Shown here one piece after another: positions 26,521-37,514 of a DNA stretch of 64,000 nucleotides. A program made the translations under genes and the position numbers. How positions within the stretch are numbered: the first letter of the stretch is position 1; every line of letters starts with the position of its first letter. The notes below the pieces were generated by a model, which searched no databases, was not told where the DNA came from, and was given only the letters and a program-made list of their open reading frames with translations. Source of the stretch: Callorhinus ursinus (lineage: Eukaryota; Chordata; Mammalia; Carnivora; Otariidae); the NCBI RefSeq assembly GCF_003265705.1, contig NW_020312817.1, forward strand, positions 32,327,820 through 32,391,819, given 5' to 3'.

Positions 26521-27351
26521 GCTTCCACCAATTCCCTAACAGGTAACAATTTTTATCAGGGTCTTATTTATTCCTCCAGAGAGTCTCCATACAAAAACAA
26601 GCAAGCACAAATATAATTTTTTTTTTTTACCAGAAACGTTTCCAAGTAGTTTCAGAAACTTGCTTCTGAAGAAAAAGTTTTTTCAAAAACTTTTCACAGA
26701 AAAGTTTCAAAAACAGTGGAAGGATTCCCATATATCTTTCATGTAGATTCACCAATTTTTTAAGATATTGCTGTATTTGCTATATCAGTTACTGTTTGTC
26801 TTTGTCTCTGTCCTTGTCTCTCTATACATATAAACATACCTACATACACGTATGTGTGTATATTTCTTCATAATTACTTGAGTGCAGTTTGCATACAGCA
26901 ACCCCTTTGCCCCAAACATTTCAGTGAGTCAGTGTGCATTTCCTAAGAAGGATTTTCATTTACATCATCAGAATAAAACTATTAAATTCAAAACTAACAT
27001 TGATACAATATTACTCTCTAATCTCCAGACCTTTTTCAAATTTCAGTGACGGTCCCAACAATGTTCTCTATAAAGACTGCTTTTCCTGGTCAGGATCATC
27101 TACTGCATTCAAATTTCATGCCTCCTTAGTCTCCTTCCATCTGGAACAGTTCCTCAGTCTTTCTTTGTCTTTCCTGGTGTTGACATTTAAGAGGACAGGC
27201 CATTTAGTTTCCTAATGTTCCTCACCACTTTGCCTGCCTCTGATAACTCTCCCTTCCCCAGTTTCTGGTTTTCCTACCCACTTCCAGCAGTTGCAACAAA
27301 AGGAACAGGTCCCTGGTAAAAACTGTTACCTGTTAGGGAATTGGTAGAAGC
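26521..27351. repeat. inverted-repeat pair around an L1 tail
   Basis: Left arm 26521-26563 and right arm 27308-27351 are reverse complements over about 43 bp with four mismatches. Core: accaattccctaacaggtaa / ttacctgttagggaattggt. The spacer is about 740 bp and mostly an old L1 3' UTR. Confidence 0.85.
26625..27225 (-). mobile_element. old L1 3' UTR
   Basis: 'ggattcccatatatctttca…attcaccaatttttta', 'tcagtgtgcatttcctaag' and 'cattgatacaatattactctc' are old L1 tail text in reverse. Confidence 0.5.
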
Positions 27352-27369
27352 ATTATTCCCACTTAATAA

Positions 27370-28170
27370 TTTATAAAACCAAATATATGAAACAAAGATT
27401 TTCAGATACTGGGAAACAGGCAGTTCAAACTATGATGCCTAAAGAGAAGGGAAACAAATGAGGTGAGCTCTCTAACTGGTCAGCTTCTGCCTGGAAGCGG
27501 CTTTCAGGCCACTGAGCAGGGAGAGTGGAACAAGGTCTCAAGGGAGCCCAGCAATCTCAAATTCAGGAGACAGAAATCATGCAGGGCAAGATAGCTAAAT
27601 ATGTGCAATAGGGCACTAAAATGGAGAGGACTTCCCAAGACAGAGGAAGCTCCAGAGATCTGCAGAGTACCCTCAAATCTATGGCTGAATACTGATATGC
27701 ACATGTGAGAAAAAATTCCCCAAGGCCAGGAAAGAACCACCAAAAGGGCCGCAGACAAAACAATTCCTGGGTCTCACACAGGAGCAGGATTAGTTCATGC
27801 TCCCATCAGTCGTGGTGGAAAGATCTCTTAACACATGGGGTATCATGTAAAGTTCTCAGGAAAACACTGTCTCGGTAGTAAAACTAAAGCCTCCGCTCTA
27901 CCATAGCTTAAAGCAAGTCTCAAACGGATTAAACCCTAAATAACTTAATTACTTGTCAGAACAAAATATAACACTATTCATAAAATATAACAAAATCCAG
28001 TACCCAACAATGTAAAACTCACAATTTCTATAACCAATCAAAAGTTACCAGCACATGCAAAGAAGTGGGAAAATATAACCCAAAAGCAGAAGAGGAGTTA
28101 ATCAACTGAACCCAGAAAATGGCAAAGATGATGGAATTAGCAGACAGCGAAATTGAAATAGCTAGTGTAA
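27370..28170 (+). mobile_element. old L1, 5' part (5' UTR/ORF1 start)
   Basis: From about 28040 the text 'ccagcacatgcaaagaag…gggaaaatataaccc…gatgatggaattagcagac' is L1 ORF1 leader and coiled-coil coding sequence. It continues at 31514, so this L1 was cut by a younger one. The portion before 28040 is assigned by continuity only. Confidence 0.6.
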
Positions 28171-31100
28171 GGCCACAAAACAAGTCGCCACAAATTCAAA
28201 AAAACAAAACAAAACACAAAAAACTGAAGTCATACCATGCATCTTTTCTGACCACAATGCTATGAAACTAGAAATCAACCACAAAAAAATCTGAAAAGAG
28301 CACAAATACATGGAGATTAAATAATGTGCTACCAAACGATGAATGGGTCAACCAAAAAAAAAAAAATCAAAGACATCAAAAATTACATGGAAACAAATGA
28401 AAATGAAATGAAAACACAACAGTCCAAAATGTCTGAGAGGGAAGGTTATGGCAATACAGGCCTCCTCAAGAAGCAAGAAGAATCTCAAATAAACAACCTA
28501 ACCTCACTCACACCTAAAGGAGCTAGAAAAAAAGAAGAACAATACCCCAAACCAGCAAAAGGAAGGAAAATGAAGGGAATATTAAAGATTAGGGCAGAAA
28601 TGAATGATATAGAAACTAAACACAATAGAACAATGAATAAAACCAGGAGATGGTTCTTTGAAAAGATCAACAAAATTGATAAACCTCTAGCCAGACTCAA
28701 AAAAAGGGGGGGGGACCCAAAGAAACAAAATCACCAATGAAAGAGGAGAAATAACAACCAACACCACAGAAATATAAACAACTGTTAATAGAATATTATA
28801 AAAACCTATATGCCAAGAAATTGGGAAAACTCAGAAGAAATGGATAAATTCCTAGAAACATAAAACTTACCAAAACTAAAGAAGGGAAAGACAAAAAATT
28901 TGACCAGACCAATTACCAGCAATGAAATTGAATCAGTAATAAAAAAAATTCCCCCAAAACAGACGTCCAGGACCAGATGACTTCACAGAATTCTACTAAA
29001 CATTTAAAGAGTTAATACCTATTTTTCTCAAACTATTCCAAAAAAATATAAGAGGTAGGAAAACTTCCAAATTCATTCTATAAAGCCAGTATCATTCTGA
29101 TACCCAAACCAGATAAAGACACCACAAATAAAGAGAACCCACAGGCAAGTATCTCTCAGGAATATAGATGCAAAAATCATCAAAAAATATTAGCAAACTG
29201 AATCCAACAATACATTAAAAAAAATCATATGTCATGACCAAGTGGGATTTATTCCCAGAATGCAAGGGTGGTCCAATATTCACAAAATAATCAACGTGAT
29301 ATGTCACATCAATAAGAGGAAGGGTAAAACCATATGATCATTTTAATACATGCAGAAAAAACATGTGACAAAGTACAACACCCATTCATGATAAAAACCC
29401 TCTGCAAAGTAGGTCTAGAGGGAACATACCTCAACACAATAAAGGCCTTATATGAAAACCCACAGCCGACATCATACTCAATGGTGAAAAACAGAGCTTC
29501 CCCCCCATGGTCAGAAACAAAACAAGGATGTCCACTCTCACCACTTTTATTCAACACAGTACTAGAAGTCCTACCTACAGCAAGTAAACAACATAAAAAA
29601 ATAAAAGACATCCAAATTGTAAGGAAAAAGTAAAACTCTCACTGTCTGCAGATGACATGATACTATATATAGAAAACCCTAAAGACTCTACCAAAAAATT
29701 ACAAGACTGATAAATGAATTTAGTAGTCACAGGATACAAAATCAATGTACAGAAATCTGTTGCATTCCTATTAATAATGAAGTAGCAGAAAGTGAAAGTA
29801 AGGAAACAATCACATTTACAATTGCACCAAAACCAATAAAACACCTAGGAATAAACTTAACCAGAGAGGTGAAAGACCTGTACTCTGAAAAGTATAAAAC
29901 ACTGATGAAAGAAATTCAAGACAACATAAAGAAATGGAAAGACATTCCATGCCTATGGACTAGAAGAACAAATATCATTAAAATGTCTATACTACCCAAA
30001 GCAATCTACAGATTTAATGCAATCCCTATCAAAATACCAACAGCATTTTTCACATAAGTAGAACAAACAATCCTAAAATTTGTACGAAATCATGAAAGAC
30101 CTCAAATAGCCAAAACAATCTTGAAAAAGAAAAATGAAACTAGAGGTATCACAATTCCAGGTTTCAAGTTATATTACAAAGCTGCAGTAGTCAAAACAGT
30201 ATGGTACTGGCACAAAAACAGACACAGAGATCAATGGAATAGAGTAGAAAACCCAGAAATAAACCCACAATTATATGGTCAATCCATCTTCAACAAAGGA
30301 GGAATGAATATACAATGGGAAAAGATAATCTCTTCAACAAATGGTACTGGGAAAACAGGACAGCTACATGCAAAAGAATGAAACTGGACCACTTTCTTGC
30401 ACCATACACAAAAATAAACTTGAAATGGATTAAAGACCTAAACGTGAGACCTGAAACCATAAAAATCCTTGAAGAGAGCAAAGGCAGTAATTTCTCTGAC
30501 ATTGGTCACAGCAACATTTTTCTGGATATGTCTCCTGAGGCAAGGGAAACAAAAACAAAAACTAGCGGGACTACATCAAAATAAAACATTTCTGCACCGT
30601 GAAGGAAACAATCAACAAAACTAAAAGGCAAATGACAGAATTGGAGAAGATATTTGCAAATGGCCTATCCAATAAAGGGTTAGTATCTAAAACATAAAAT
30701 GAACTTATACAACTCAACACCAAAAAAAACAAATAATCCAATTTAAAAATGGACAGCAGACATGAACATTCTCTAAAGAAGACGTACAGATGGCCAAAAG
30801 ACACATCAAAGAGATGCTCAACATCACCCATCAGGGAAACATAAATCAAAACTACAATGAGATATCACCTCACACCTCTCAGAATGGCTAAAATCAAAAA
30901 CACAAGAAACAACAAGCGTGGGTGAGGATGTGGAGAAAAGGAACCCTCCTGTACTGTTGATGGGTATGAAAACTCGTGCAGCCACTATGGAAAACAGTAT
31001 GGAGATTCCTCAAAAAATTAAAAATAGAACTACCACATGATCCAGGAATTGCACTACTGGGTATGTACCCAAAAATACAAAAATACCCCTATGTTTATTG

Positions 31101-31498
31101 CAGCATTATTTACAATAGCCAAACTATGGAAGCAGTCCAAGTGCCCAACCACAGATGAATGGATAAAGAAAATGTGGTATACACATTCAATAGAATATTA
31201 TTCAGCCATAAAAAAGAATGAAATCTTGAATTTGCAGTAACATGGACAGAGCTAGAGAGTATAATGCTTAGCAAAGCAAGTCAGTCAGAGAAAGACAAAT
31301 ACCATATGATCTCAGCATAAGTGGAATTTAAGAAACAAAAGAAACAAGCAAAGGAAGAAAAAAAGAAACAAACCATGTAACAGACAACTATAGAGAACTG
31401 ATGGTTACCAGAGGGGAGGTTGGTGGGGGGAAGGGTGAAATAGGTGATGGGGATTAAAGAGTACACTGATCACGATGAAAAAAATAAAATAATAAATA
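28171..31498 (+). mobile_element. younger L1, 5'-truncated, ORF2 decayed
   Basis: Begins in the ORF2 endonuclease C-terminus ('aaactgaagtcataccatgc') and runs through RT (KQGCPLSPLLFN at about 29520-29555, then SADD in place of FADD at about 29645) and the C-terminal 'DEWIKKMWYTHSIEYYSAIK' (about 31155-31215). It ends in the 3' UTR and an A-rich tail. Multiple frameshifts and stops leave no intact ORF2. Flanks aaatagctagtgtaa (28156-28170) and aaataggcagtataa (31499-31513) are the target duplication with two changes. L1 ORF2 encodes endonuclease plus reverse transcriptase; this copy is dead. Confidence 0.9.
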
Positions 31499-31513
31499 AA
31501 ATAGGCAGTATAA

Positions 31514-31845
31514 ATATACTCCATATGCTTAATAATGTAAAGGAAAAATATGAACATGATGAGGAAAAAGATACAAAAAAATATCTAAATAAAACTTCTA
31601 GAGATAAAATTATAATATCTGAAACAGACAATACAGCAGATTGGATATTGCAAAATAAAATACACGGAAACTTCAAGACACAGAAGGAAAACTCTCCAAA
31701 ATGAAGCACAGACAGGGGAGGGGAAAAAAAAAAAGACTGAAAAAAATGAACAAGTCTCCATGACCTGTGGGGCAATATTAAGCAGTCGAACATATATGTG
31801 ACTGGAGTCCCAGCAAGGGAGACAGAAAAAATTTTTTAATAAGGA
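31514..31845 (+). mobile_element. old L1, continuation (ORF1)
   Basis: 'taatgtaaaggaaaaatatg', 'gactgaaaaaaatgaacaagtc' and 'ctgtggggcaatattaagc' follow directly on the ORF1 text that stops at 28170. Same element, displaced by the younger L1. Confidence 0.8.
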
Positions 31846-32097
31846 ATAAGCTCCACTTTAGGGGGCTGTGTCTAAGCTCCAGGCCCATCAAGAGCACTCT
31901 GGCAAATACTGCAACAAAGTAGTTGATTGCGTTTTAAGAAACCAATAGAAATTCATATTTCTAGTTTTTACTCTGATAGGATTAAAACCTTGACATGTTT
32001 AGTCTAAGTATGTCCCTTTTCTTTTATTTATCAATGGGGGAGGGAATAAGAACATTAAAAAAAGAAGGGAAAAGTTATTTTCTATCTCAACTGGACT

Positions 32098-32195
32098 CAA
32101 ATATTTATTGAAGGTCTGCTGTGTTAGCAAGACATTATTCTAAATGTCAGAGATTCAACATTAAACAAAGTTCACACAGAGCTTGTATTTTAGTA
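32098..32195 (-). mobile_element. L2 3'-end fragment
   Basis: 'caaatatttattgaaggtctgc' to 'agagcttgtattttagta' is the reverse L2 end. Confidence 0.65.
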
Positions 32196-32301
32196 AGAAC
32201 AGGGCTCCAGCCATGTGCTTTTATTTTTAAAAAGTAGGAAACCTTAATCTGAACCTCAATCCACTGAAATGAGACATCAGGTATACATAAGTAAAAAGGA
32301 T

Positions 32302-32455
32302 GGAGTGCCTGGGTGGCTCAGTTAGTTGAGCATCCAACTCTTGGTTTCTGCTCAGGTCATGATCTCAGGGTCATGGGATAGAGCCCGGATCTGCACTCGG
32401 CGGGGAGTCTGCTTGAGGTACTCTCTCTGTCCCTCTCCCTCTGCCCCCTCCCCGA

Positions 32456-32501
<46 letters not shown>

Positions 32502-32539
32502 CTCTCTCTCTCTCTCTCTCAAATAAATACTTTAAAAAA
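32302..32539 (+). mobile_element. CAN-SINE with (CA)n/(TC)n expansion
   Basis: Older head 'ggagtgcctgggtggctcag'. The body has grown a (CA)20 run (about 32459-32498) followed by (TC)n to 32520. Confidence 0.93.
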
Positions 32540-33003
32540 ATATATATGTTAAAAAAGGGGAAACCACAAATGTAACTCCAATACACGGGATAGTCTTTTT
32601 TTAGTACATCTAAGGTTTCCATGAATTTAATGTCTTATTATTCAAAGTACATAAAACACTCTACTCACACATAACTAATGAATGTATCATGTAAGCACAT
32701 AACTGGTGGTTAATCCAGAAATTATTTCTTCCCCAACAGAGCCAGGTCTATATCCTCCCTATATCCTTTAAGGTAACTAGCATGTCCCCTGTTAATTCCA
32801 CTCCTTGCCCACCACCAGTCTTCTTGCATTCTCTTCCAGAAGCCAGAATCCCTAGCCACATTAGGATAAATCAGAGGAACAAGAATTCTGTTCACAGAGT
32901 ACTTATGAAATGAATGGATGAATCACACTGTTAAATTCTATATAGTATTAGCTATATCGTTATGAGTTAAATAGTAATATTTTGTAGAATAGTATTGTTA
33001 TTG
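32540..33003. other. unassigned intron 1 DNA
   Basis: Nothing recognised. Confidence 0.5.
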
Positions 33004-33377
33004 GGCTGAACTGTGTCCCCTAAAAATGCATATGTTGAAGTCCTAATTCCCAGCACTTCAGAATGTGACTATATTTGGAGATAGGTTCTTTAGAGGCAAT
33101 TCAATTCAAATGAGGTCATTAGGGTAGGCCCAAATCCAATCTGACTGGTGTTCTTGTGACAAAAGGAATTTCGGACACATATAGACAACAGAGGAGAGAC
33201 CATGCAAAGACACGGGAAGAAGATGGCCATCTACAAGCCAAGGACAGAGGCCTCAGAAGCAATCAACCCTGCCAAAACACTGATCTCAGACTTCTAGTCT
33301 CCAGAATCACAACAAAATAAATTTCTGTTGTTTAAGCCATCTAGTTTGTTATGGCAGCCCTGGGCAAACTAATGCAA
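33004..33377 (+). mobile_element. MLT1-like solo LTR (ERVL-MaLR)
   Basis: Near full-length: 'gggctgaactgtgtccccta', 'atatttggagataggttctt', 'gaggtcattagggtaggccc', 'ttctgttgtttaagccat' and end 'ggcagccctgggcaaactaa'. Non-autonomous retroviral LTR. No coding part is attached. Confidence 0.65.
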
Positions 33378-33435
33378 CTATGTATCCATTAAAAAGAATT
33401 ACAGCTATGCCATTTGATAGACTTCCATCGGGTTT

Positions 33436-33614
33436 CTTTTTTTTAAGATTTTTTTTTTTAATTTGAGAGAGAGAGAGAGAGAAAGAGCAGGGGCAGAGGG
33501 AGAAGCAGACTCCCCCGCTGAGCAGGGAGCCCGACATGGAGCTCGATCCCAGGACCCTGGGATCATGACCTGAGCCGAAGGCAGATGCTTAACCTACTGA
33601 GCCACCCAGTAGTC
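33436..33614 (-). mobile_element. CAN-SINE
   Basis: Reverse copy with (GA)n near the tail. The head end is eroded ('gccacccagtagtcc'), and no duplication is seen. Confidence 0.92.
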
Positions 33615-34785
33615 CAAGGTATTCTTAAAACAGAAAAATTTAAAGTACAGGGAATGCTCAAATAAACCAGGTACACGCGCACGTGTGTGTGTACAATGCA
33701 TTATAAATATACATTTGTACATCAACATGACAATGTGGACGAAAATATGTAATAAAATAACATAGGTTATTTAACATGGGTTAGAGGTCCCGGCAGAGCA
33801 GGGATATGGATGGAAGGGAAGAAAAAAGGGAGAAAGTGAACCAACCATTCTCTCCCTACCCGCCCCCACAAAAAATTGTACTGAAAATAATTGTGCCATT
33901 TTTATATACATGTATATATAGTAATATATAAATTAAAATTTCATTAGATTTAATTTTCATTTAAATAAAAGTTTTATGATTGCTTTTCTGCTGTGTGTAC
34001 ATTAGCCATGGGAAAGACAGTATTCAAAGTCCTTTCCCACAGAAAATAACTATATACAAATTCCAAACGTGTCAAGTGCCAAATTCATATCATCTTGCAT
34101 TTGTTTTGCTTTAAAAACAATAAGTATGGCCTTCCAAAACAAATCTTTCACTACTTTTTGTGATAACAGAGTTCCCACCAATAAAACAAAGAACTGATTC
34201 AAGAAAAGAATCTCTGATGCTTTTTAGTTCTTCATGCATTTTCTTAATCTTCATATTCGAGACTTCCAACTGTGGCAGAAATCCCTTATCAAGTGATGTC
34301 CTGACACAAACAGGAGCTCTCTATAAAATTCCCAGTTTTTTTCCCATAGTGCTCCCATACATCCTATCCTTCTGAAGTTTTAATCCCATTCTAAGAGTCA
34401 TCTTTAAAGCTGGAGGAGCAATTCATAATACAGGTGTGTCTACTGTCTATTCTTCAGTTTTCCTAAAAAATGCCAAAAGATGGCAGTTTGTAACTTGAAT
34501 ATCTTTCTAATAAAATTCACCAATTGACTGCCACTAACTTCAAAGTGTCAGATTCTAAAACCTAGTGAATCAAAGGCAGAAAAGCAGAAGGAAAAGCTTT
34601 TTCAAACGCAAACTTCTCTGTACATCACTAACACAGTAAGTTGATTTACTAGACAAATGAAATGGATTTCTTCACATTTATACTTTCATTTCTAGAAGGT
34701 AAAATGGTTAATGTCATCTGTGAATCCACCTGGAAATTTTATCCATTTTCAGACTTTGAGTAAAAGAGGCTATTCCCCAAATAAG
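33615..34785. other. unassigned intron 1 DNA
   Basis: No confident repeat over about 1.2 kb. Confidence 0.5.
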
Positions 34786-35030
34786 GTACATGCACATAGG
34801 CATGTGTTCACCAGATATTGTGCTAGATACCAGGAATATAAAATAGACACAGTCCCTGCCCTCACAGAGCTTAGAAGTACAGGAGGGGAACAAGACATTA
34901 AACAAATAATCACAAAAATAACTACATAAGAGGCAGAGGACTGCAGAGGTTAAGTATGGGCTAAATTGTCTAAATTCAAATATTGGTTCTTTCAATTATC
35001 AGGCTGTAATCGTGAGTAAATTACTTAATA
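34786..35030 (-). mobile_element. L2 end followed by MIR-like relic
   Basis: 'gtgctagataccaggaatat…cagtccctgccctcacagag' is a reverse L2 3' end. After 34935, 'gtaatcgtgagtaaattactta' resembles reverse MIR. Confidence 0.5.
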
Positions 35031-35059
35031 AAGTAAAGGATGCCATCAGACTTCAAACA

Positions 35060-35235
35060 GGAGCCTGAGTTAAACTAGTGTTCTGGAAAGGAACCTAAAG
35101 GGTGAATAGTAGAATTCAGGTGAAAGTGGACCAGTGAAGTGGGAGGGTAATATTCTAGGCAAAGGGAACGGCATGTACAGACATGAAAGGGAGAGTAAAG
35201 GAGTTGACATGAGAGGGTTAGGTAAGGCTCAGATC
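35060..35235. repeat. ancient interspersed repeat, family unassigned
   Basis: 'ggcaaagggaacggcatgtacag' belongs to the same unnamed old family as 16380-16860 and 19085-19385. Confidence 0.4.
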
Positions 35236-35345
35236 CCTGGCCAGATGTATTAGATACAGATGCATTTACTAAAATAAAGAATACTGTAAGAAGAGAGGTT
35301 TTACTAAATGGGAAGGGAAATGAAGAGATTAAGAGTTTAGTTCTG

Positions 35346-35560
35346 AGGAAGCCTGGGTGGCTCAGTCGGTTAGGCATCCAACTCTTGATTTTGGCTCAGG
35401 TCATGATCTCAGGGTCGTGAGATCGAGCCCTGAGTTGGGCTCTGTGCTGAGCATGGAGTCTGCTTTAGATTCTCTCTCTCCTTCTCCCTCTGCCCCTCTC
35501 CACTGGTGCACATGTGCTCTCTCTAAAAAAATAAAAATAAAATTAAAATTTCTTTAAAAA
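35346..35560 (+). mobile_element. CAN-SINE
   Basis: Flanked by agtttagttctg on both sides. Older body 'gctttagattctctctctcc'. Confidence 0.94.
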
Positions 35561-36454
35561 GTTTAGTTCTGGGCTTCATTGTGCTTGAGATATCTTTGAG
35601 CCATAAAATTAGCAAATGATCAGTTTAATGTACAGATAAACAAGTCTGGAACTGTATTTTTAATAATTTTAATCATATAATGCCTCTATCCTATCAAAAT
35701 AGCAAGAAGTGCTTAGATACTAAATCACCATTAAATAATAATTTCACAGGAAACCAAATGAAACATTTTTTTCCCTCATAGACATCCCATACTATCGAGC
35801 AGAAACTGGAGGCATTTCAGTGCTTTGAAGACTGTAACCCAGTTAGGGGTGCTCTTCTCACCCAATTCTGTGATGGCAGACAGTAAGGCTACAGAGGTTA
35901 TGTACACAACAGGAATGTTAGAAGTGGCTTTCCCCTACAACTTTCTACTTTTCTAGAATGTGGCTGAATGTCCCTGGCGAAGAACAGAATCTACTGACTC
36001 CCGGGCTCAACTGTGACACATACATTCTTCAGAGGGAAGCTCTAAAAGAATAGTCACATGTAAGAGAGGCATACTAGGCACAAATGGTTGGGTGTAGGGA
36101 TCATTTTGATGCAAGGGAACAGTGCCGCAAAATGACAGATTTGCTTCAGATTTCCTGATAACTGACATTAATTACTTATTAAGTATCACATATTTATACT
36201 TCATAAAAATACTTCATAAAATACAATCAATGTATCTTAGTTTTGTAAATATTAAGCATTGCCAACATGGCAAGAATACTGGGGCTGTCAAATGATAAAG
36301 TTTTATCTGCAAAGTAAAGTACTATGATTTAACAACTTCACACTTTTCAATCAGGAGACAATTAAATCCATGGGATCTTTATAATAACAAACAAGATCTG
36401 CTATTTTCTTGGAGACTGGCAATGGGGGGAATAAGAGTTGTCAGAACACCTATC
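35561..36454. other. unassigned intron 1 DNA
   Basis: Nothing recognised. Confidence 0.5.
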
Positions 36455-36610
36455 TTGGAGATCTGACTTTACTTGTATGTATGATCTTCCGCAAGACATT
36501 AAATTTCCTTAAAATCTCAAGTTTCTCACTTGAAAATGGCAATATCATTACCCATCTTCTCAGGATACTGTAATGATCAAATAAAATCATGTATCTGAAA
36601 GCACTATAAA
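36455..36610 (-). mobile_element. MIR fragment
   Basis: Reverse MIR pattern: 'tgatcttccgcaagacatta', 'gttctcacttgaaaatggcaat'-like text, and 'atgatcaaataaaatcatgta'. Its end is interrupted by the next SINE. Confidence 0.55.
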
Positions 36611-36622
36611 AAATACAGTGCT

Positions 36623-36833
36623 GGGGCACCTGGGTGGACCAGCCGTTAAGTGGCTGCCTTCGGCTCAGGTCATGATCCCACAGTCCTGGGATCCAGCCCC
36701 ACATCGGGCTCCCTGCTCAGTAGGAAGCCTGTTTCTCCCTCTCCCACTCCCCCTGCTTGTGTTCCTGCTCTTGCTATCTCTCTGTCAAATAAATAAAATC
36801 TTTAACAAAAAAACCAAACCTGCCTTTAAGAAG
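36623..36833 (+). mobile_element. CAN-SINE
   Basis: Duplication aaaatacagtgct / aaaatacaatgct. The tail carries about 25 bp of extra sequence before the second copy. Confidence 0.92.
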
Positions 36834-37074
36834 AAAATACAATGCTAAATAATGAATGATCATTACTCACATTACCACATGCAGTAAGGTAGAAATTTTA
36901 ACACCGAGCATAAAACACATAGATGAAGATTATATGTACTTGAACTCATCAATCTGATAGTTTCTCTTTAAAATATACACCAACAAAACCCAGTTTATCC
37001 CACTTTGCATTAAATAATCCCAAACATTAGTGATTCTTAACCTAAACTATGTATAACAATTATCTGAAAAGGTT

Positions 37075-37162
37075 TTTGTTGTTGTTGCTGTTTTAAAAGC
37101 AACCTTCTGAGCCTCATCCCTAGAGATTATGGTTTAGTATGCCTGGGGTGAAGCCAAGGAAC
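37075..37162. mobile_element. MER5-like DNA transposon fragment
   Basis: 'cttctgagcctcatccctag' followed by 'ggaacatgc' suggests a MER5-type relic. Confidence 0.35.
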
Positions 37163-37505
37163 ATGCTTTTTTTTTTTTAACTGTAGTAAAATAAAATTTA
37201 CCACTTAACCATTTCTGGGTGTACAATTTAGTGGCATTAAGTACCTTCACACTGTTGTACAACCATTACCATTATCCATCCGCAGAACTCTGTAGCCATT
37301 AAACAATAACCCTCATCCCCTCATCTCCCCAGTCCCTGGTAACCACTCTTCTATTTTCTGTCTCTATGCATTTGGCTAATCTAGGTACTTCATACAAGTG
37401 GAATCATACATTTGTCCTCTTGTGTCTGACTTCCTTCCCTCAGCAAACTGTTTCAAGGTTCATCCATATTGCAGCATATATCTGATTTCAGTGCCTTTTT
37501 TTTTT
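37163..37505 (-). mobile_element. L1 3'-end fragment (first of two)
   Basis: Poly(T) then reverse L1 3' UTR: 'gggtgtacaatttagtggca', 'acactgttgtacaaccatta', 'ggaatcatacatttgtcctc'. Followed at once by another L1 in the same direction. Confidence 0.75.
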
Positions 37506-37514
37506 TAAACTGGT

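Noticed and set aside
28324..28740. Open frame of 138 codons on the plus strand
   Set aside because: It is L1 ORF2 text (between endonuclease and RT) with frameshifts on both sides, not a host gene.
29334..29633. Frame with QGCPLSPLLFN resembling a reverse transcriptase
   Set aside because: A real RT motif, but part of a dead L1: the frame ends before the catalytic box, which reads SADD in another register. Annotated as part of the element only.
33004..33377. Possible endogenous retrovirus with genes
   Set aside because: Only a solo LTR-like sequence of the MaLR type; no gag, pol or env text lies beside it.
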